DNA of 64,000 nt from Halolamina sp. CBA1230 (GTDB taxonomy: Archaea; Halobacteriota; Halobacteria; Halobacteriales; Haloferacaceae). Positions 24,776-33,114 of this stretch are shown here, one piece after another (the first letter of the stretch is position 1; each line of letters starts with the position of its first letter). A program made the translations under genes and the position numbers. The stretch spans positions 1,922,001 through 1,986,000 of the forward strand of contig NZ_CP054587.1 of NCBI RefSeq assembly GCF_002025255.2, in the 5' to 3' direction. The notes beneath the pieces are model-generated. The model had not been told where the DNA came from. It saw nothing but the letters and a program-made list of their open reading frames with translations, and ran no database searches.

Positions 24776-25543
24776 GTGACCGAACGGATCCGACTGTTCG
24801 CGGGCGACTGCACGATCGAGTTCGAGGGCGAGCGCGAGCGCACCCAGCGCGGGTACGTGGTGGTCGTGGTGAAGCCGGACCGCACCGTGCTGGTCCACGA
24901 CGCCGGCGGCTACCAGCCCGTGGCGTGGCTCACTCGCGCGGAGGAACTGACAACCGAGACGGAGGGCGACTCCTTCGCGCTCACGGCTCGCAGCGGCGAG
25001 CAGACGCTGCGCGTGGTCTCCGAGGCGCCGACGGGGCGTCAGGAGTACCCCGCGAGCGAGGCCGGCGTGCCGCTGGGGGAGTGTCCCGACTGCGGCGACG
25101 CGCTGGTGCGCGCGAGCGGGGAGGTGACCTGTCTGGGCTGTGACGCGGCCTACGGGCTTCCTGCGGGTGCGACGGTGCTCGACGAGACCTGCGACGACTG
25201 TGGGCTCCCGATGATGCGCGTCGAACGCGGCGAGACCCTGGAGCTCTGTGTCGACTGGCGCTGTGACTCGCTGGCCGACGCCGTCGCCGAGGCGCTCGAC
25301 GGCCGGTGGGACTGTCCGGACTGCGGCGAGCCGCTCTCGGTGGTGAGCCGCGGCAACCGGCCGTTCCTCGGCTGTGACGCCTACCCGGACTGCGAGACGA
25401 CGTTCTCCATCCCGGCGGGCGAGGCGGTCGGGGAGTGTCCCTGCGGGCTGCCCGTGTTCGAGACCGCGGCCGGGAGGCGGTGTCTGGACGGCACGTGCGA
25501 TCGGTATCGGGAGGGGATGGTCGACGGCTGCGCCGGCCCGTGA
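24776..25543 (+). CDS. NucS-like N-terminal domain fused to topoisomerase-type zinc fingers
   Basis: 255 residues. Residues 1-85 (RIRLFAGDCTIEFEG, then VVVVVKPDRTVLVHDAGGYQPVAW) match the N-terminal DNA-binding part of NucS/EndoMS. The C-terminal nuclease domain is replaced by several C4 zinc-finger units of the topoisomerase I type (CPDCGDALV, CDDCGLPMM, CPDCGEPLS, then GCDAYPDCETTF). The protein therefore probably binds DNA without the usual nuclease. Start: GTG 24776, giving the family start TERIRLFAGDC; the ATG at 24698 overlaps the HAD gene's promoter. Divergent from HAD. Confidence 0.82.
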   Translation: MTERIRLFAGDCTIEFEGERERTQRGYVVVVVKPDRTVLVHDAGGYQPVAWLTRAEELTTETEGDSFALTARSGEQTLRVVSEAPTGRQEYPASEAGVPLGECPDCGDALVRASGEVTCLGCDAAYGLPAGATVLDETCDDCGLPMMRVERGETLELCVDWRCDSLADAVAEALDGRWDCPDCGEPLSVVSRGNRPFLGCDAYPDCETTFSIPAGEAVGECPCGLPVFETAAGRRCLDGTCDRYREGMVDGCAGP

Positions 25544-25591
25544 TCGGGGCCGACCACAGTCCCTATACCCGACGGCCCGGGACGTGGCTCC

Positions 25592-26626
25592 ATGGACGGG
25601 ACGCTTCGCGACGGCGTGGTCCGGCTCTCGGGCGACGCAAGACAGCGGTTCTACGACTCCGGGGGGTACGGCCGCCCGGCCGGCGGGAGCGACCTGGATC
25701 TCGCGCCGGTCGAGGCCGCCCACCTGCTCTATCGCGGCGACGTCGACGCGGTCACGAGTGAGGACGGCGAACGACTGGGGTTTCGTGAGTTCCTGACTCG
25801 GACCGACGCCGTGCTCGCGTTCGTCGTGTACAAGGACCTCCGCGATCGCGGCTTCTACCTTTCGCCGGCCCGCGACGGCTGGGTCGACGAGGGCGTCGAC
25901 GACGAGACGGACTTCGTGGTCTACCCGCGCGGGAAGGGGCCGAGCGACGACGAGATCGCCTACCGGCTCCGGGTCGTGGGCGAGCGCGCGCCGCTGTCGG
26001 CGGCGAGCATCGACGAACACGTGCTCGCGGTCGTCGACGAGGACGGCGAACTCACCTACTTCGGCACGGAGTGGCTCTCGCCGTCGGGTACTGCCGACCC
26101 GCAGCTGCCCGACTCCCTCGACGCGACGCTGATGGACGACCGATTGCTGGTGTGGGAACCGCCGGAATCGCTGTACGAGGGCGGCTTCTTCGGCCAGCGG
26201 CTGGCCGGCCGCAACGCGGACTCGGGGCCGCTCCAGCTCTCGCTGCTGGAGGCCGCCTACCTCGCCGAGCGGGACTGCCTCCCCGTGGATCTCGCGACCG
26301 TGCAGGGCCACGCAGAAGCGATCGAGGGCGAGCGGTTCCGCCGGCGCTACGCGGCGTACGAGTCGCTGCGGGAGGCGGGCGTGGTGCCCAAATCCGGATT
26401 CAAGTTCGGCGCGGACTTCCGGGTGTACGAGTCGTTCGACGGCGTGTCGGATCTGGGCCACTCGGACAAGCTGGTCCGGGTGGTCGAGCCGAGCCACGAG
26501 TTCCTCCCCCGGGAGCTGTCGCTGGACGTGCGGCTCGCGGGCGGGGTTCGCAAGCGAATGGTTTTTGCGCTGACCGAGCCGACAGGAGAGATAGATTGGC
26601 TCTGCGTCGAGCGAATCACGCCGTGA
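25592..26626 (+). CDS. endA: tRNA-splicing endonuclease
   Basis: A 344-residue two-unit (euryarchaeal homodimer) EndA. The active C-terminal unit has the catalytic Tyr in ADFRVYESF, His in DLGHSDKLVRVV and Lys in GVRKRMVFAL; the N-terminal unit is a degenerate copy that keeps the fold. It cuts bulge-helix-bulge motifs in pre-tRNA and pre-rRNA. Two perfect such motifs occur in the rRNA operon of this window. The gene ends 19 bases before trpS on the same strand; the pair is commonly linked because haloarchaeal tRNA-Trp contains an intron. Confidence 0.95.
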   Translation: MDGTLRDGVVRLSGDARQRFYDSGGYGRPAGGSDLDLAPVEAAHLLYRGDVDAVTSEDGERLGFREFLTRTDAVLAFVVYKDLRDRGFYLSPARDGWVDEGVDDETDFVVYPRGKGPSDDEIAYRLRVVGERAPLSAASIDEHVLAVVDEDGELTYFGTEWLSPSGTADPQLPDSLDATLMDDRLLVWEPPESLYEGGFFGQRLAGRNADSGPLQLSLLEAAYLAERDCLPVDLATVQGHAEAIEGERFRRRYAAYESLREAGVVPKSGFKFGADFRVYESFDGVSDLGHSDKLVRVVEPSHEFLPRELSLDVRLAGGVRKRMVFALTEPTGEIDWLCVERITP

Positions 26627-26645
26627 GCAGCGGCGAGGACCACCG

Positions 26646-28232
26646 ATGACCGAGGACCAACCCACACCGAAGACCGACGGGGGCACCGACAGCGTATCGA
26701 GCGACGACGTCGCCCTCGACCCGTGGGGGTCCTCGACCATCGAGGACTACCGGAAGCTGTTCGAGCAGTTCGGGATCGAGGAGTTCGACGCCGAAGAGGT
26801 GCCGGAGCCCCATTACCTGATGCGCCGGGGCGCCATCTTCGGCCACCGCAAGTACGAGCGCGTGGCCGAGGCGATGGCGAACGACGAGCCGTTCGCGGCG
26901 CTGTCGGGGTTCATGCCGACGGGCGACCCCCACATCGGCCACAAGATGGTGTTCGACGAACTGATCTGGCACCAACAGCAGGGAGGCGAGGTGTACGGGC
27001 TGATCGCCGACCTGGAGGCCCACTCCGCCCGCGGAATGTCGTGGGACGAGATCGACGAGCACGCCCGGAGCTACCTGCTCTCCTTCATCGCGCTGGGGTT
27101 CGACCCCGAGGAGGGGGAGCTCTACCGCCAGTCGGACAACCGCCCCCTGCAGGATCTCGCCTTCGAGATCGGCTCGACCACGAACTTCTCGGAGTTCGAG
27201 GCGATCTACGGGTTCGGCGGCGAGACGAACGTCAGCCACATGCAGTCGGTCGTGACGCAGTTGGCGGACATCCTCTACCCGCAACTCGACGAGCCGATGC
27301 CGACGGTGATCCCCGTCGGGCCGGACCAGGACCCGCACGTCCGCTTCGCCCGCGACGCCGCCGCGCGGATGCGCTACTTCAAGGTGACCGAGGCGTTCGC
27401 CTCCTTCGAACTGGACGACGACGAGCGGGCGCTGTTCCGGGACCTGTACGACGCGCTGGAGTCGGACGACGGCGTCGACACCGACGACCTGCGGTGTGAG
27501 GATGCGGCGAAACACCTCGCGGAGTTCGCGATCGGTGATGCGGACACCGCCACCCGCGAGTCGCTCCACGAGAAACTGGAGAACGGCGGGAAGGAGCCGA
27601 TCCGCCCGCGCGTTCGCTTCCTCGACCGCAACGCCAGCGAGGCGGCGTTCGACACGCTGATAGAAGAGATCCCGGGCGAGAAGCGGCGCTACGAGGCCCA
27701 TATCGACAGCTTCGACCTCGATCGCGAGGAGGCCGCGGATCTGGCCCAGAAAGTCGAGATCGAGCACGACGGCTACGGGTTCGAGGCGCCGTCGTCGATC
27801 TACCACCGCTTCATGACCGGACTGACGGGCGGGAAGATGTCCTCCTCGATCCCGGCCTCCCACATCTCGCTGCTCGACGACCCGGAGGAGGGGTACGAGA
27901 AGGTGAAATCCGCCGCGACGGGCGGCCGGACGACCGCCGAGGAGCAGCGCGAGCTGGGCGGGAAACCGGACGAGTGCCCGGTGTACGAACTGTACGCCTA
28001 CCTGCTCGCGGAGGGCGACGACGAGTTCGCGACCCGGGTGTACGAGGAGTGCGCCGGCGGCGAACGTCTCTGTGGCGGCTGTAAGGAGCAGGCCGCGGAG
28101 CTGATGAAGGAGTTCCTCGAGGAGCACCAGGAGAAACGGGAGGAGGCGAAGGAGTTGCTCGAGGACGTGGATATCGACCTGTCGAGTGATCGGCGTGGGT
28201 TGGGTGGGCGTGAGGAAGACGACGCGGTTTAG
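26646..28232 (+). CDS. trpS: Tryptophanyl-tRNA synthetase
   Basis: 528 residues, a class I synthetase. The HIGH-type motif is in MPTGDPHIGHKM (about 87-98) and the KMSKS-type motif is GGKMSSS (about 393-399). Archaeal/eukaryotic type features: a long acidic N-terminal extension and a C-terminal zinc-like CAGGERLCGGC region (about 468-480). It charges tRNA-Trp. It follows endA in what looks like a two-gene operon. Confidence 0.95.
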   Translation: MTEDQPTPKTDGGTDSVSSDDVALDPWGSSTIEDYRKLFEQFGIEEFDAEEVPEPHYLMRRGAIFGHRKYERVAEAMANDEPFAALSGFMPTGDPHIGHKMVFDELIWHQQQGGEVYGLIADLEAHSARGMSWDEIDEHARSYLLSFIALGFDPEEGELYRQSDNRPLQDLAFEIGSTTNFSEFEAIYGFGGETNVSHMQSVVTQLADILYPQLDEPMPTVIPVGPDQDPHVRFARDAAARMRYFKVTEAFASFELDDDERALFRDLYDALESDDGVDTDDLRCEDAAKHLAEFAIGDADTATRESLHEKLENGGKEPIRPRVRFLDRNASEAAFDTLIEEIPGEKRRYEAHIDSFDLDREEAADLAQKVEIEHDGYGFEAPSSIYHRFMTGLTGGKMSSSIPASHISLLDDPEEGYEKVKSAATGGRTTAEEQRELGGKPDECPVYELYAYLLAEGDDEFATRVYEECAGGERLCGGCKEQAAELMKEFLEEHQEKREEAKELLEDVDIDLSSDRRGLGGREEDDAV

Positions 28233-28339
28233 GTCGGGATTTCTCGTCGGGATCGTTCTTTTGACGTCGCGTTGACGGTGCGGCCGCGAACGGCACTGCG
28301 GCGTTCGGTGTCCCGACCGCGAACAGGACCGCGGAGTGA

Positions 28340-28592
28340 GCATGTCCACTTGTGACCGCAACCGCCCCGCATAGCCCACGAACCTCCCCAGCCGACTCGC
28401 TCCCTACGGTCGCTCGTCCCTCGCGCTCGACTCGCGCACGGAGGCGCTCGCGCTTCGCGCCGACAGCGGCAGCGGTGCGGTAGCGGTGGACGCCGCGCGC
28501 CGGCGAATCGTCGCCGGCGCGGGGGGAGGGGTGGGGAGTCCATGCTGTGCCGGGCCTCGTGCCCGGCACTTCGCGGTCGCAAGTGGTCATGC
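28340..28592. repeat. MITE-like element B (253 bp) in intergenic region 28233-28779
   Basis: Terminal inverted repeats of 20 bp at 28340-28359 and 28573-28592 match at 18 of 20 positions and also match those of the 318-bp element at 5473-5790. The interior is nearly collinear with that element. The rest of 28233-28779 holds short GC-rich repeats and a string of GCGGTCGCGGTT-type units, with no supported gene. Confidence 0.65.
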
Positions 28593-28779
28593 TTCGAGAT
28601 GCTGTTGCGGTCGCGGTTCCAGTAGCCAACGATGGGGATGCCGTCGCGGTCGCGATCACAGTAGCTGTCACAGCAGTCGACTCCGTAACCGAGCCCTCCC
28701 AAGTCGAACCGACGCTATCCACCACTGAATCCAGCCCACTCACGGAACCTTTTTGCGCGCTCGGGGGGTTCCTCCGCGT

Positions 28780-28854
28780 ATGGCGCCCGACACCGCCGCC
28801 CGGACGCACCGCCACGCAGCCGACGGTCGCGGGGTCGGGTTCTTCTTCGCCTGA
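28780..28854 (+). CDS. Putative Phe-codon leader peptide of pheST
   Basis: A 24-codon frame, MAPDTAARTHRHAADGRGVG then FFFA and stop, 110 bases before pheS. Three consecutive TTC Phe codons lie right before the end, and a 7-bp inverted repeat with an inner 5-bp stem starts immediately after the stop (28856-28900). This is the layout of leader-peptide control of Phe-tRNA synthetase known from bacteria: slow translation of the Phe codons would change the RNA fold. A TATA-like CTTTTTGC lies about 30 bases upstream of the ATG, so the transcript would begin almost at the peptide. Not proved; no homologue could be compared here. Confidence 0.5.
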   Translation: MAPDTAARTHRHAADGRGVGFFFA

Positions 28855-28855
28855 T

Positions 28856-28900
28856 CGGTCGGCGGAGCCCGGCGCCGTGCGGATCGGGCGAAACCGACCG
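28856..28900 (+). promoter_or_regulatory. Hairpin after the leader peptide (possible attenuator)
   Basis: CGGTCGG at 28856-28862 pairs with CCGACCG at 28894-28900; inside, GCCCG at 28867-28871 pairs with CGGGC at 28885-28889. The first arm starts two bases after the leader stop codon, so a ribosome stalled on the Phe codons would cover it. Confidence 0.45.
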
Positions 28901-28964
28901 AGCGGGCAGCACCACACCCGGAGCGACGACGCCGGGGCGACCACCAATCCACACCACCCACCAC

Positions 28965-30470
28965 ATGCGACTCCCGGAACGACAGGTCGCGGCCCTGGAG
29001 GCCGCGAGCGCGACCGACGCACAGCCGATCCCCGACCTCGCCGCAGAGGCGGGGATCGACGAGGCGGCAGCCCGGACTGCCGTCTTCGAACTGGAGGAGG
29101 AGGGCCTCCTCGAAGTCGAGAGCGAGACCGAGACGACGGTCTCGATCACCGAGGAGGCCGAGACGTACCTCACTGAGGGCCTGCCAGAAGTCCGGCTCTA
29201 CCGCGCGGCCGTCGAGGCCGGCGCCCGCGACGAACCCGTCGCGATGGGGCAGGTCATCGGCGCCGCCGGTCTCGAAGGGCCGGCGGTCGACATCGCGCTG
29301 TCGAACTTCGCCCGCAAAGGCTACGGCGAGATCGACAGCGGCGAGGTCAGCGCCAACCCCGACGTCGACCCCGACGCCGACGCCGAACTCGCTGCACTCG
29401 AACGGATCGACACCGGCGAGGCGGTTGACGACGAGGATCTCCTCGACCGCCTCGAGGAGCGCGGGCTGATCGAGCTCGAGGAGCACACCGTCCGCCTCGT
29501 GCAGTTGACCGATCAGGGCGTCGACGCGCTGATGGCCGGCGTCGAAACCGCCGAGACCGCCGACCGACTCACCCCCGAGATGCTCACCTCCGGCGAGTGG
29601 CAGGAGGTGGAGTTCACCGACTACAACGTCGAGGCCGACGCCACCGAGTCCGAGGCGGGGAAGGTCCACGTGCTCCGGCAGGCCAGCGAGCGCGTGAAGG
29701 ACGTGCTCGTCGGCATGGGGTTCCAGGAGATGGACGGCCCCCACGCCGACGCGGACTTCTGGATCAACGACGCGCTGTTCATGCCACAGGACCACCCCGC
29801 GCGTACCCACTGGGACCGGTTCGCGCTGGACGTCGATCCGATCGAGGAGCTCCCCGAGGATCTCCTCCGGGCCGTCGAGAACGCCCACCGCGAGGGCGTC
29901 GGCCCGGACGGCGACGGCTACCACTCGCCGTGGAGTGAAGACTTCGCGCGTGAGGTGGCGCTCCGGGGCCACACCACCTCGCTCTCGATGCGGTACCTCT
30001 CCGGCGAGGCCGAGGGCGACCTCGAACCGCCCCAGCGCTACTTCTCGGTGCAGAAGGCGTACCGCAACGACACCATCGACGCGACCCACCTGCTCGAGTT
30101 CTTCCAGATCGAGGGGTGGGTGATGGCCGAGGACCTCTCGGTGCGGGACCTGATGGGCACCTTCGAGGAGTTCTACGAGCAGTTCGGGATCACGGACGTG
30201 CAGTTCAAACCCCACTACAACCCCTACACGGAGCCGAGCTTCGAGCTGTTCGGCCGCCACCCCGAGACCGGCGAGCTGATCGAGATCGGCAACTCCGGCA
30301 TCTTCCGGGAGGAGGTGCTCTCCCCGCTGGGCGTCGACTGTGACGTGATGGCCTGGGGGCTCGCGCTGGAGCGACTGGCGATGCTGTACACCGGCGCCGA
30401 AGACATCCGCGACCTGCACGGCACGCTCGCGGACTTGGAGTTCCTGCGGAACGCGGAGGTGATCTACTGA
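28965..30470 (+). CDS. pheS: Phenylalanyl-tRNA synthetase alpha subunit
   Basis: 501 residues. The first 200 are winged-helix DNA/RNA-binding modules typical of archaeal and eukaryotic alpha chains. The class II catalytic core follows: motif 2 around QRYFSVQKAYRNDTIDATH (about 346-364), FFQIEGW, and motif 3 GLALERLAMLYTG near the C-terminus. It forms a heterotetramer with PheT and charges tRNA-Phe. Its stop codon overlaps the pheT start (TGATG). Confidence 0.96.
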   Translation: MRLPERQVAALEAASATDAQPIPDLAAEAGIDEAAARTAVFELEEEGLLEVESETETTVSITEEAETYLTEGLPEVRLYRAAVEAGARDEPVAMGQVIGAAGLEGPAVDIALSNFARKGYGEIDSGEVSANPDVDPDADAELAALERIDTGEAVDDEDLLDRLEERGLIELEEHTVRLVQLTDQGVDALMAGVETAETADRLTPEMLTSGEWQEVEFTDYNVEADATESEAGKVHVLRQASERVKDVLVGMGFQEMDGPHADADFWINDALFMPQDHPARTHWDRFALDVDPIEELPEDLLRAVENAHREGVGPDGDGYHSPWSEDFAREVALRGHTTSLSMRYLSGEAEGDLEPPQRYFSVQKAYRNDTIDATHLLEFFQIEGWVMAEDLSVRDLMGTFEEFYEQFGITDVQFKPHYNPYTEPSFELFGRHPETGELIEIGNSGIFREEVLSPLGVDCDVMAWGLALERLAMLYTGAEDIRDLHGTLADLEFLRNAEVIY

Positions 30471-32284
30471 TGCCCGTCGTCGATATCGACACTGACGAAC
30501 TGCGCCGGCTCACCGGCCACGAGGAGAAAGAGGACGACCAGCTCAAAGAGGACCTGTTCGGCCTCGGCCTCGAGTTCGAGGGCGAGACCGAGGACGGCGA
30601 CCTCCAGTTCGAGTTCGCGCCCGACCGACTCGACCGGCTCTCCGTCGAGGGCGTCGCCCGGTCGCTTCGCTACCACTACGGCGACGACCGCGGGGTCGAC
30701 GTCCCGAACACCAACGACGCCGAGTGGACGATCGAGGTCGACCCCTCCGTGCCCGTCGAGCGCCCGTACGTCGCGGGCGCGGTCGTGCGCGGGGTGGACT
30801 TGGACGAGGACGCGCTCGACTCGCTGATCCAGCTGCAGGAGAAGCTCCACGCGACGATGGGGCGCAAGCGCGCGAAGGGCGCCATCGGCATCCACGACCT
30901 CGCGATGCTCAAGGGCGAACGCGTCGAGCAGCGCGAGATCGGCGAGGAGAACGAGCTCGAACCGCCGGAGGATCTCACCCCCGTCGGCGGCGACGAGGGA
31001 CCGACCGACGTGGGCGGCCCGACGATCACCTACCGGGGGATCGACCCCGAGGGCGACGAGTTCGTCCCGCTGGACGCCGACCGGGGGATGACCCCCGCCG
31101 AGGTGCTGACCGACCACGCGACCGGCGAGGAGTACGCCGACCTCGTGAGCGAGTACGGGCGCTACCCCGCTATCTACGACGAACTGGGGCTGTTCTCGTT
31201 CCCGCCCGTCATCAACGGCCAGCGCACCGAGGTGTCGACCGACTCCCGGGAACTGTTGGTCGAACTCACCGGCACCGACCAGTGGACGATCGACCGAATG
31301 CTCGCGATCATCTGCTACGCGCTCGACGCCCGCGGCGCGACGCTGGAGGAAGTCGATGTGGTGTACGACGACGAGGCGGCCGGCGAGCACGCCGGCGACC
31401 ACCTCGTCCGGCCCGACCTCGACACCCGGGAGAAGACGGTCTCACACGATCAGATCGAGACCACGCTCGGGATCGAACTGGAGATGGAGGAAGTGGTGGA
31501 CCTGTTCGAGCGTTCCGGGCTGGACGCGACCACTAATCTTGGTGATGAGACGACGTACGAGGTGGAGATCCCGCCGTACCGAACCGACGTGCTTCACCCG
31601 ATGGACCTCGTCGACGACGTGGGCCGCGCGTACGGGTTCGGCGACCTCGAACCCGAGTACCCGGACATCGGCACCATCGGCGGCCGCCACGAACGCAGCC
31701 GACTGGAGCGCGCCACCCGGACCGCGCTCGTCGGCCTCGGGTTCGAGGACCTGCTGAACTTCCATCTCTCCTCGCCCGCGGAGAACTACGAGCGCATGAA
31801 CGTCGAGGAGGGCAGCGACGTGCTGGGCGGCGGCGAGGCGGTGAACGTCACCAGCGCCTACAGCGAGGACTACACCCAGCTCCGGACGTGGGCGCTGCCT
31901 TCGGTCATGCACGTCCTGGAGAACAACACCCACCGGCGCTACCCGCAGGAGCTCGCGGAGGTGGGGTTCGTCGCCGAGCGCGACGACGGGGAGAACACCC
32001 ACGTCGCGGAACACCGCACGGTCGCGGCCGCAATCGCGCGCACGGACGCGACGTACGAGGACATCAAAGGGAAGCTGCAGGCGCTCGTCTCGGAGTTCGA
32101 CGTGCGTCTCGAGACGCCCGCGACCGACCATCCGACGTTCATCGACGGCCGTGCCGCGGAGGTGGAGATCGACGGCGAGTCGGTCGGCGTGATCGGCGAG
32201 GTCCACCCCGAGGTGCTGGTCGAGCGCGACCTCGAGGTGCCGGTGGCGGCGTTCGAGTTCCGGCTGGACGCGCTCGCGGACTGA
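30470..32284 (+). CDS. pheT: Phenylalanyl-tRNA synthetase beta subunit
   Basis: 604 residues of the archaeal/eukaryotic beta type (no N-terminal tRNA-binding OB fold). B1-like start MPVVDIDTDELRRLTG, the B3/B4 editing region (about 90-275) with IGIHDLAMLKGE and FPPVINGQRTEV, B5 domain with IPPYRTDVLHPMDLVDDVGRAYGF, and a degenerate class II core at the C-terminus. It is coupled to pheS by a one-base overlap and so is co-regulated with it. Confidence 0.96.
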   Translation: MPVVDIDTDELRRLTGHEEKEDDQLKEDLFGLGLEFEGETEDGDLQFEFAPDRLDRLSVEGVARSLRYHYGDDRGVDVPNTNDAEWTIEVDPSVPVERPYVAGAVVRGVDLDEDALDSLIQLQEKLHATMGRKRAKGAIGIHDLAMLKGERVEQREIGEENELEPPEDLTPVGGDEGPTDVGGPTITYRGIDPEGDEFVPLDADRGMTPAEVLTDHATGEEYADLVSEYGRYPAIYDELGLFSFPPVINGQRTEVSTDSRELLVELTGTDQWTIDRMLAIICYALDARGATLEEVDVVYDDEAAGEHAGDHLVRPDLDTREKTVSHDQIETTLGIELEMEEVVDLFERSGLDATTNLGDETTYEVEIPPYRTDVLHPMDLVDDVGRAYGFGDLEPEYPDIGTIGGRHERSRLERATRTALVGLGFEDLLNFHLSSPAENYERMNVEEGSDVLGGGEAVNVTSAYSEDYTQLRTWALPSVMHVLENNTHRRYPQELAEVGFVAERDDGENTHVAEHRTVAAAIARTDATYEDIKGKLQALVSEFDVRLETPATDHPTFIDGRAAEVEIDGESVGVIGEVHPEVLVERDLEVPVAAFEFRLDALAD

Positions 32285-32301
32285 TTTCCGTCCGTTCTCT
32301 T

Positions 32302-32970
32302 TCAGTCCTCGGTTTTCGAGAACACCAGCGCGTAGGAGTGGTCGTAGCCGTAGCCGAACTGGTCTTCGTCCTCGGCGGCGTCGGGATCGTCCCAGCCGAC
32401 GACGACCTCGCCGTCGAACGCGAACACGTCGGCGAGGCGGTCGGCGATATCCCACGCCAGCGTGGTCACTCGTCCCTGATACTTCATGTTGGACACGTCG
32501 ACGACGACGGTGCTGGCCGGCTCCAGCGTCTCGTCGACCCGGGCGAACACCGTCTCGATGTCGTCGAGGTACTGGTCGTAGCTACTCTCGCCCGCGTAGT
32601 TCTCGAAGGGGTTGCGGTCGTCGGTCCGCTCCATGAACGGCGGCGAGGTGAAACAGATCGCACAGTCCGGGAACCCTGAGGGGTCGAGTTCGCGGGCGTC
32701 GCCCTGCCGAACGTGCTCCGGGTGATCGACTCGCCCGCGGACGTGCTCGACTCGTTCCGGCTCGTACTCGACGCCGTAGGGAACCCTGTCGAGGCGTTCG
32801 GCGACGGTGAGCGTCGTCCCGTACCCCGCGAACGGGTCGAGGACGGCGTCGCCCGGCTCCGAGTGGCGCCGGAGGAACTCCTCGACCAGCGCGTCCGGGG
32901 TCCGGATTTCGTCGTCCCCGAGCGAGAGCGTCTCGGCGTGGTCGTACTCGAGGGAGAGCCACGTCTGCAT
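32302..32970 (-). CDS. DNA methyltransferase (N4/N6-type), orphan
   Basis: 222 residues. SAM-binding motif I is DPFAGYGTTL (about 44-53), preceded by a conserved TPDALVEEFLRRHSEPGD helix, and the catalytic motif IV is TSPPF (about 109-113), which marks amino-methyltransferases of DNA (or guanine N2 methylases of RNA). Motif I precedes IV. No restriction nuclease gene is near, so it is a solitary methylase or an RNA/DNA maintenance enzyme. Located between the convergent pheT and divergent valS genes. Confidence 0.8.
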   Translation of the reverse strand: MQTWLSLEYDHAETLSLGDDEIRTPDALVEEFLRRHSEPGDAVLDPFAGYGTTLTVAERLDRVPYGVEYEPERVEHVRGRVDHPEHVRQGDARELDPSGFPDCAICFTSPPFMERTDDRNPFENYAGESSYDQYLDDIETVFARVDETLEPASTVVVDVSNMKYQGRVTTLAWDIADRLADVFAFDGEVVVGWDDPDAAEDEDQFGYGYDHSYALVFSKTED

Positions 32971-33114
32971 GCGTTGCGCGTTCGCGTGTCGGTTGATCGT
33001 CGTTTCGGTTCCGTTCGGCGTTCGCTCCGGGTGGGAGCGTCGCCCCGGTTCCGGCTGACGCGCACCTACAGGACCGAGTTCTTTAACAGGCGCTCACGGG
33101 AACGTTCACCCAAC

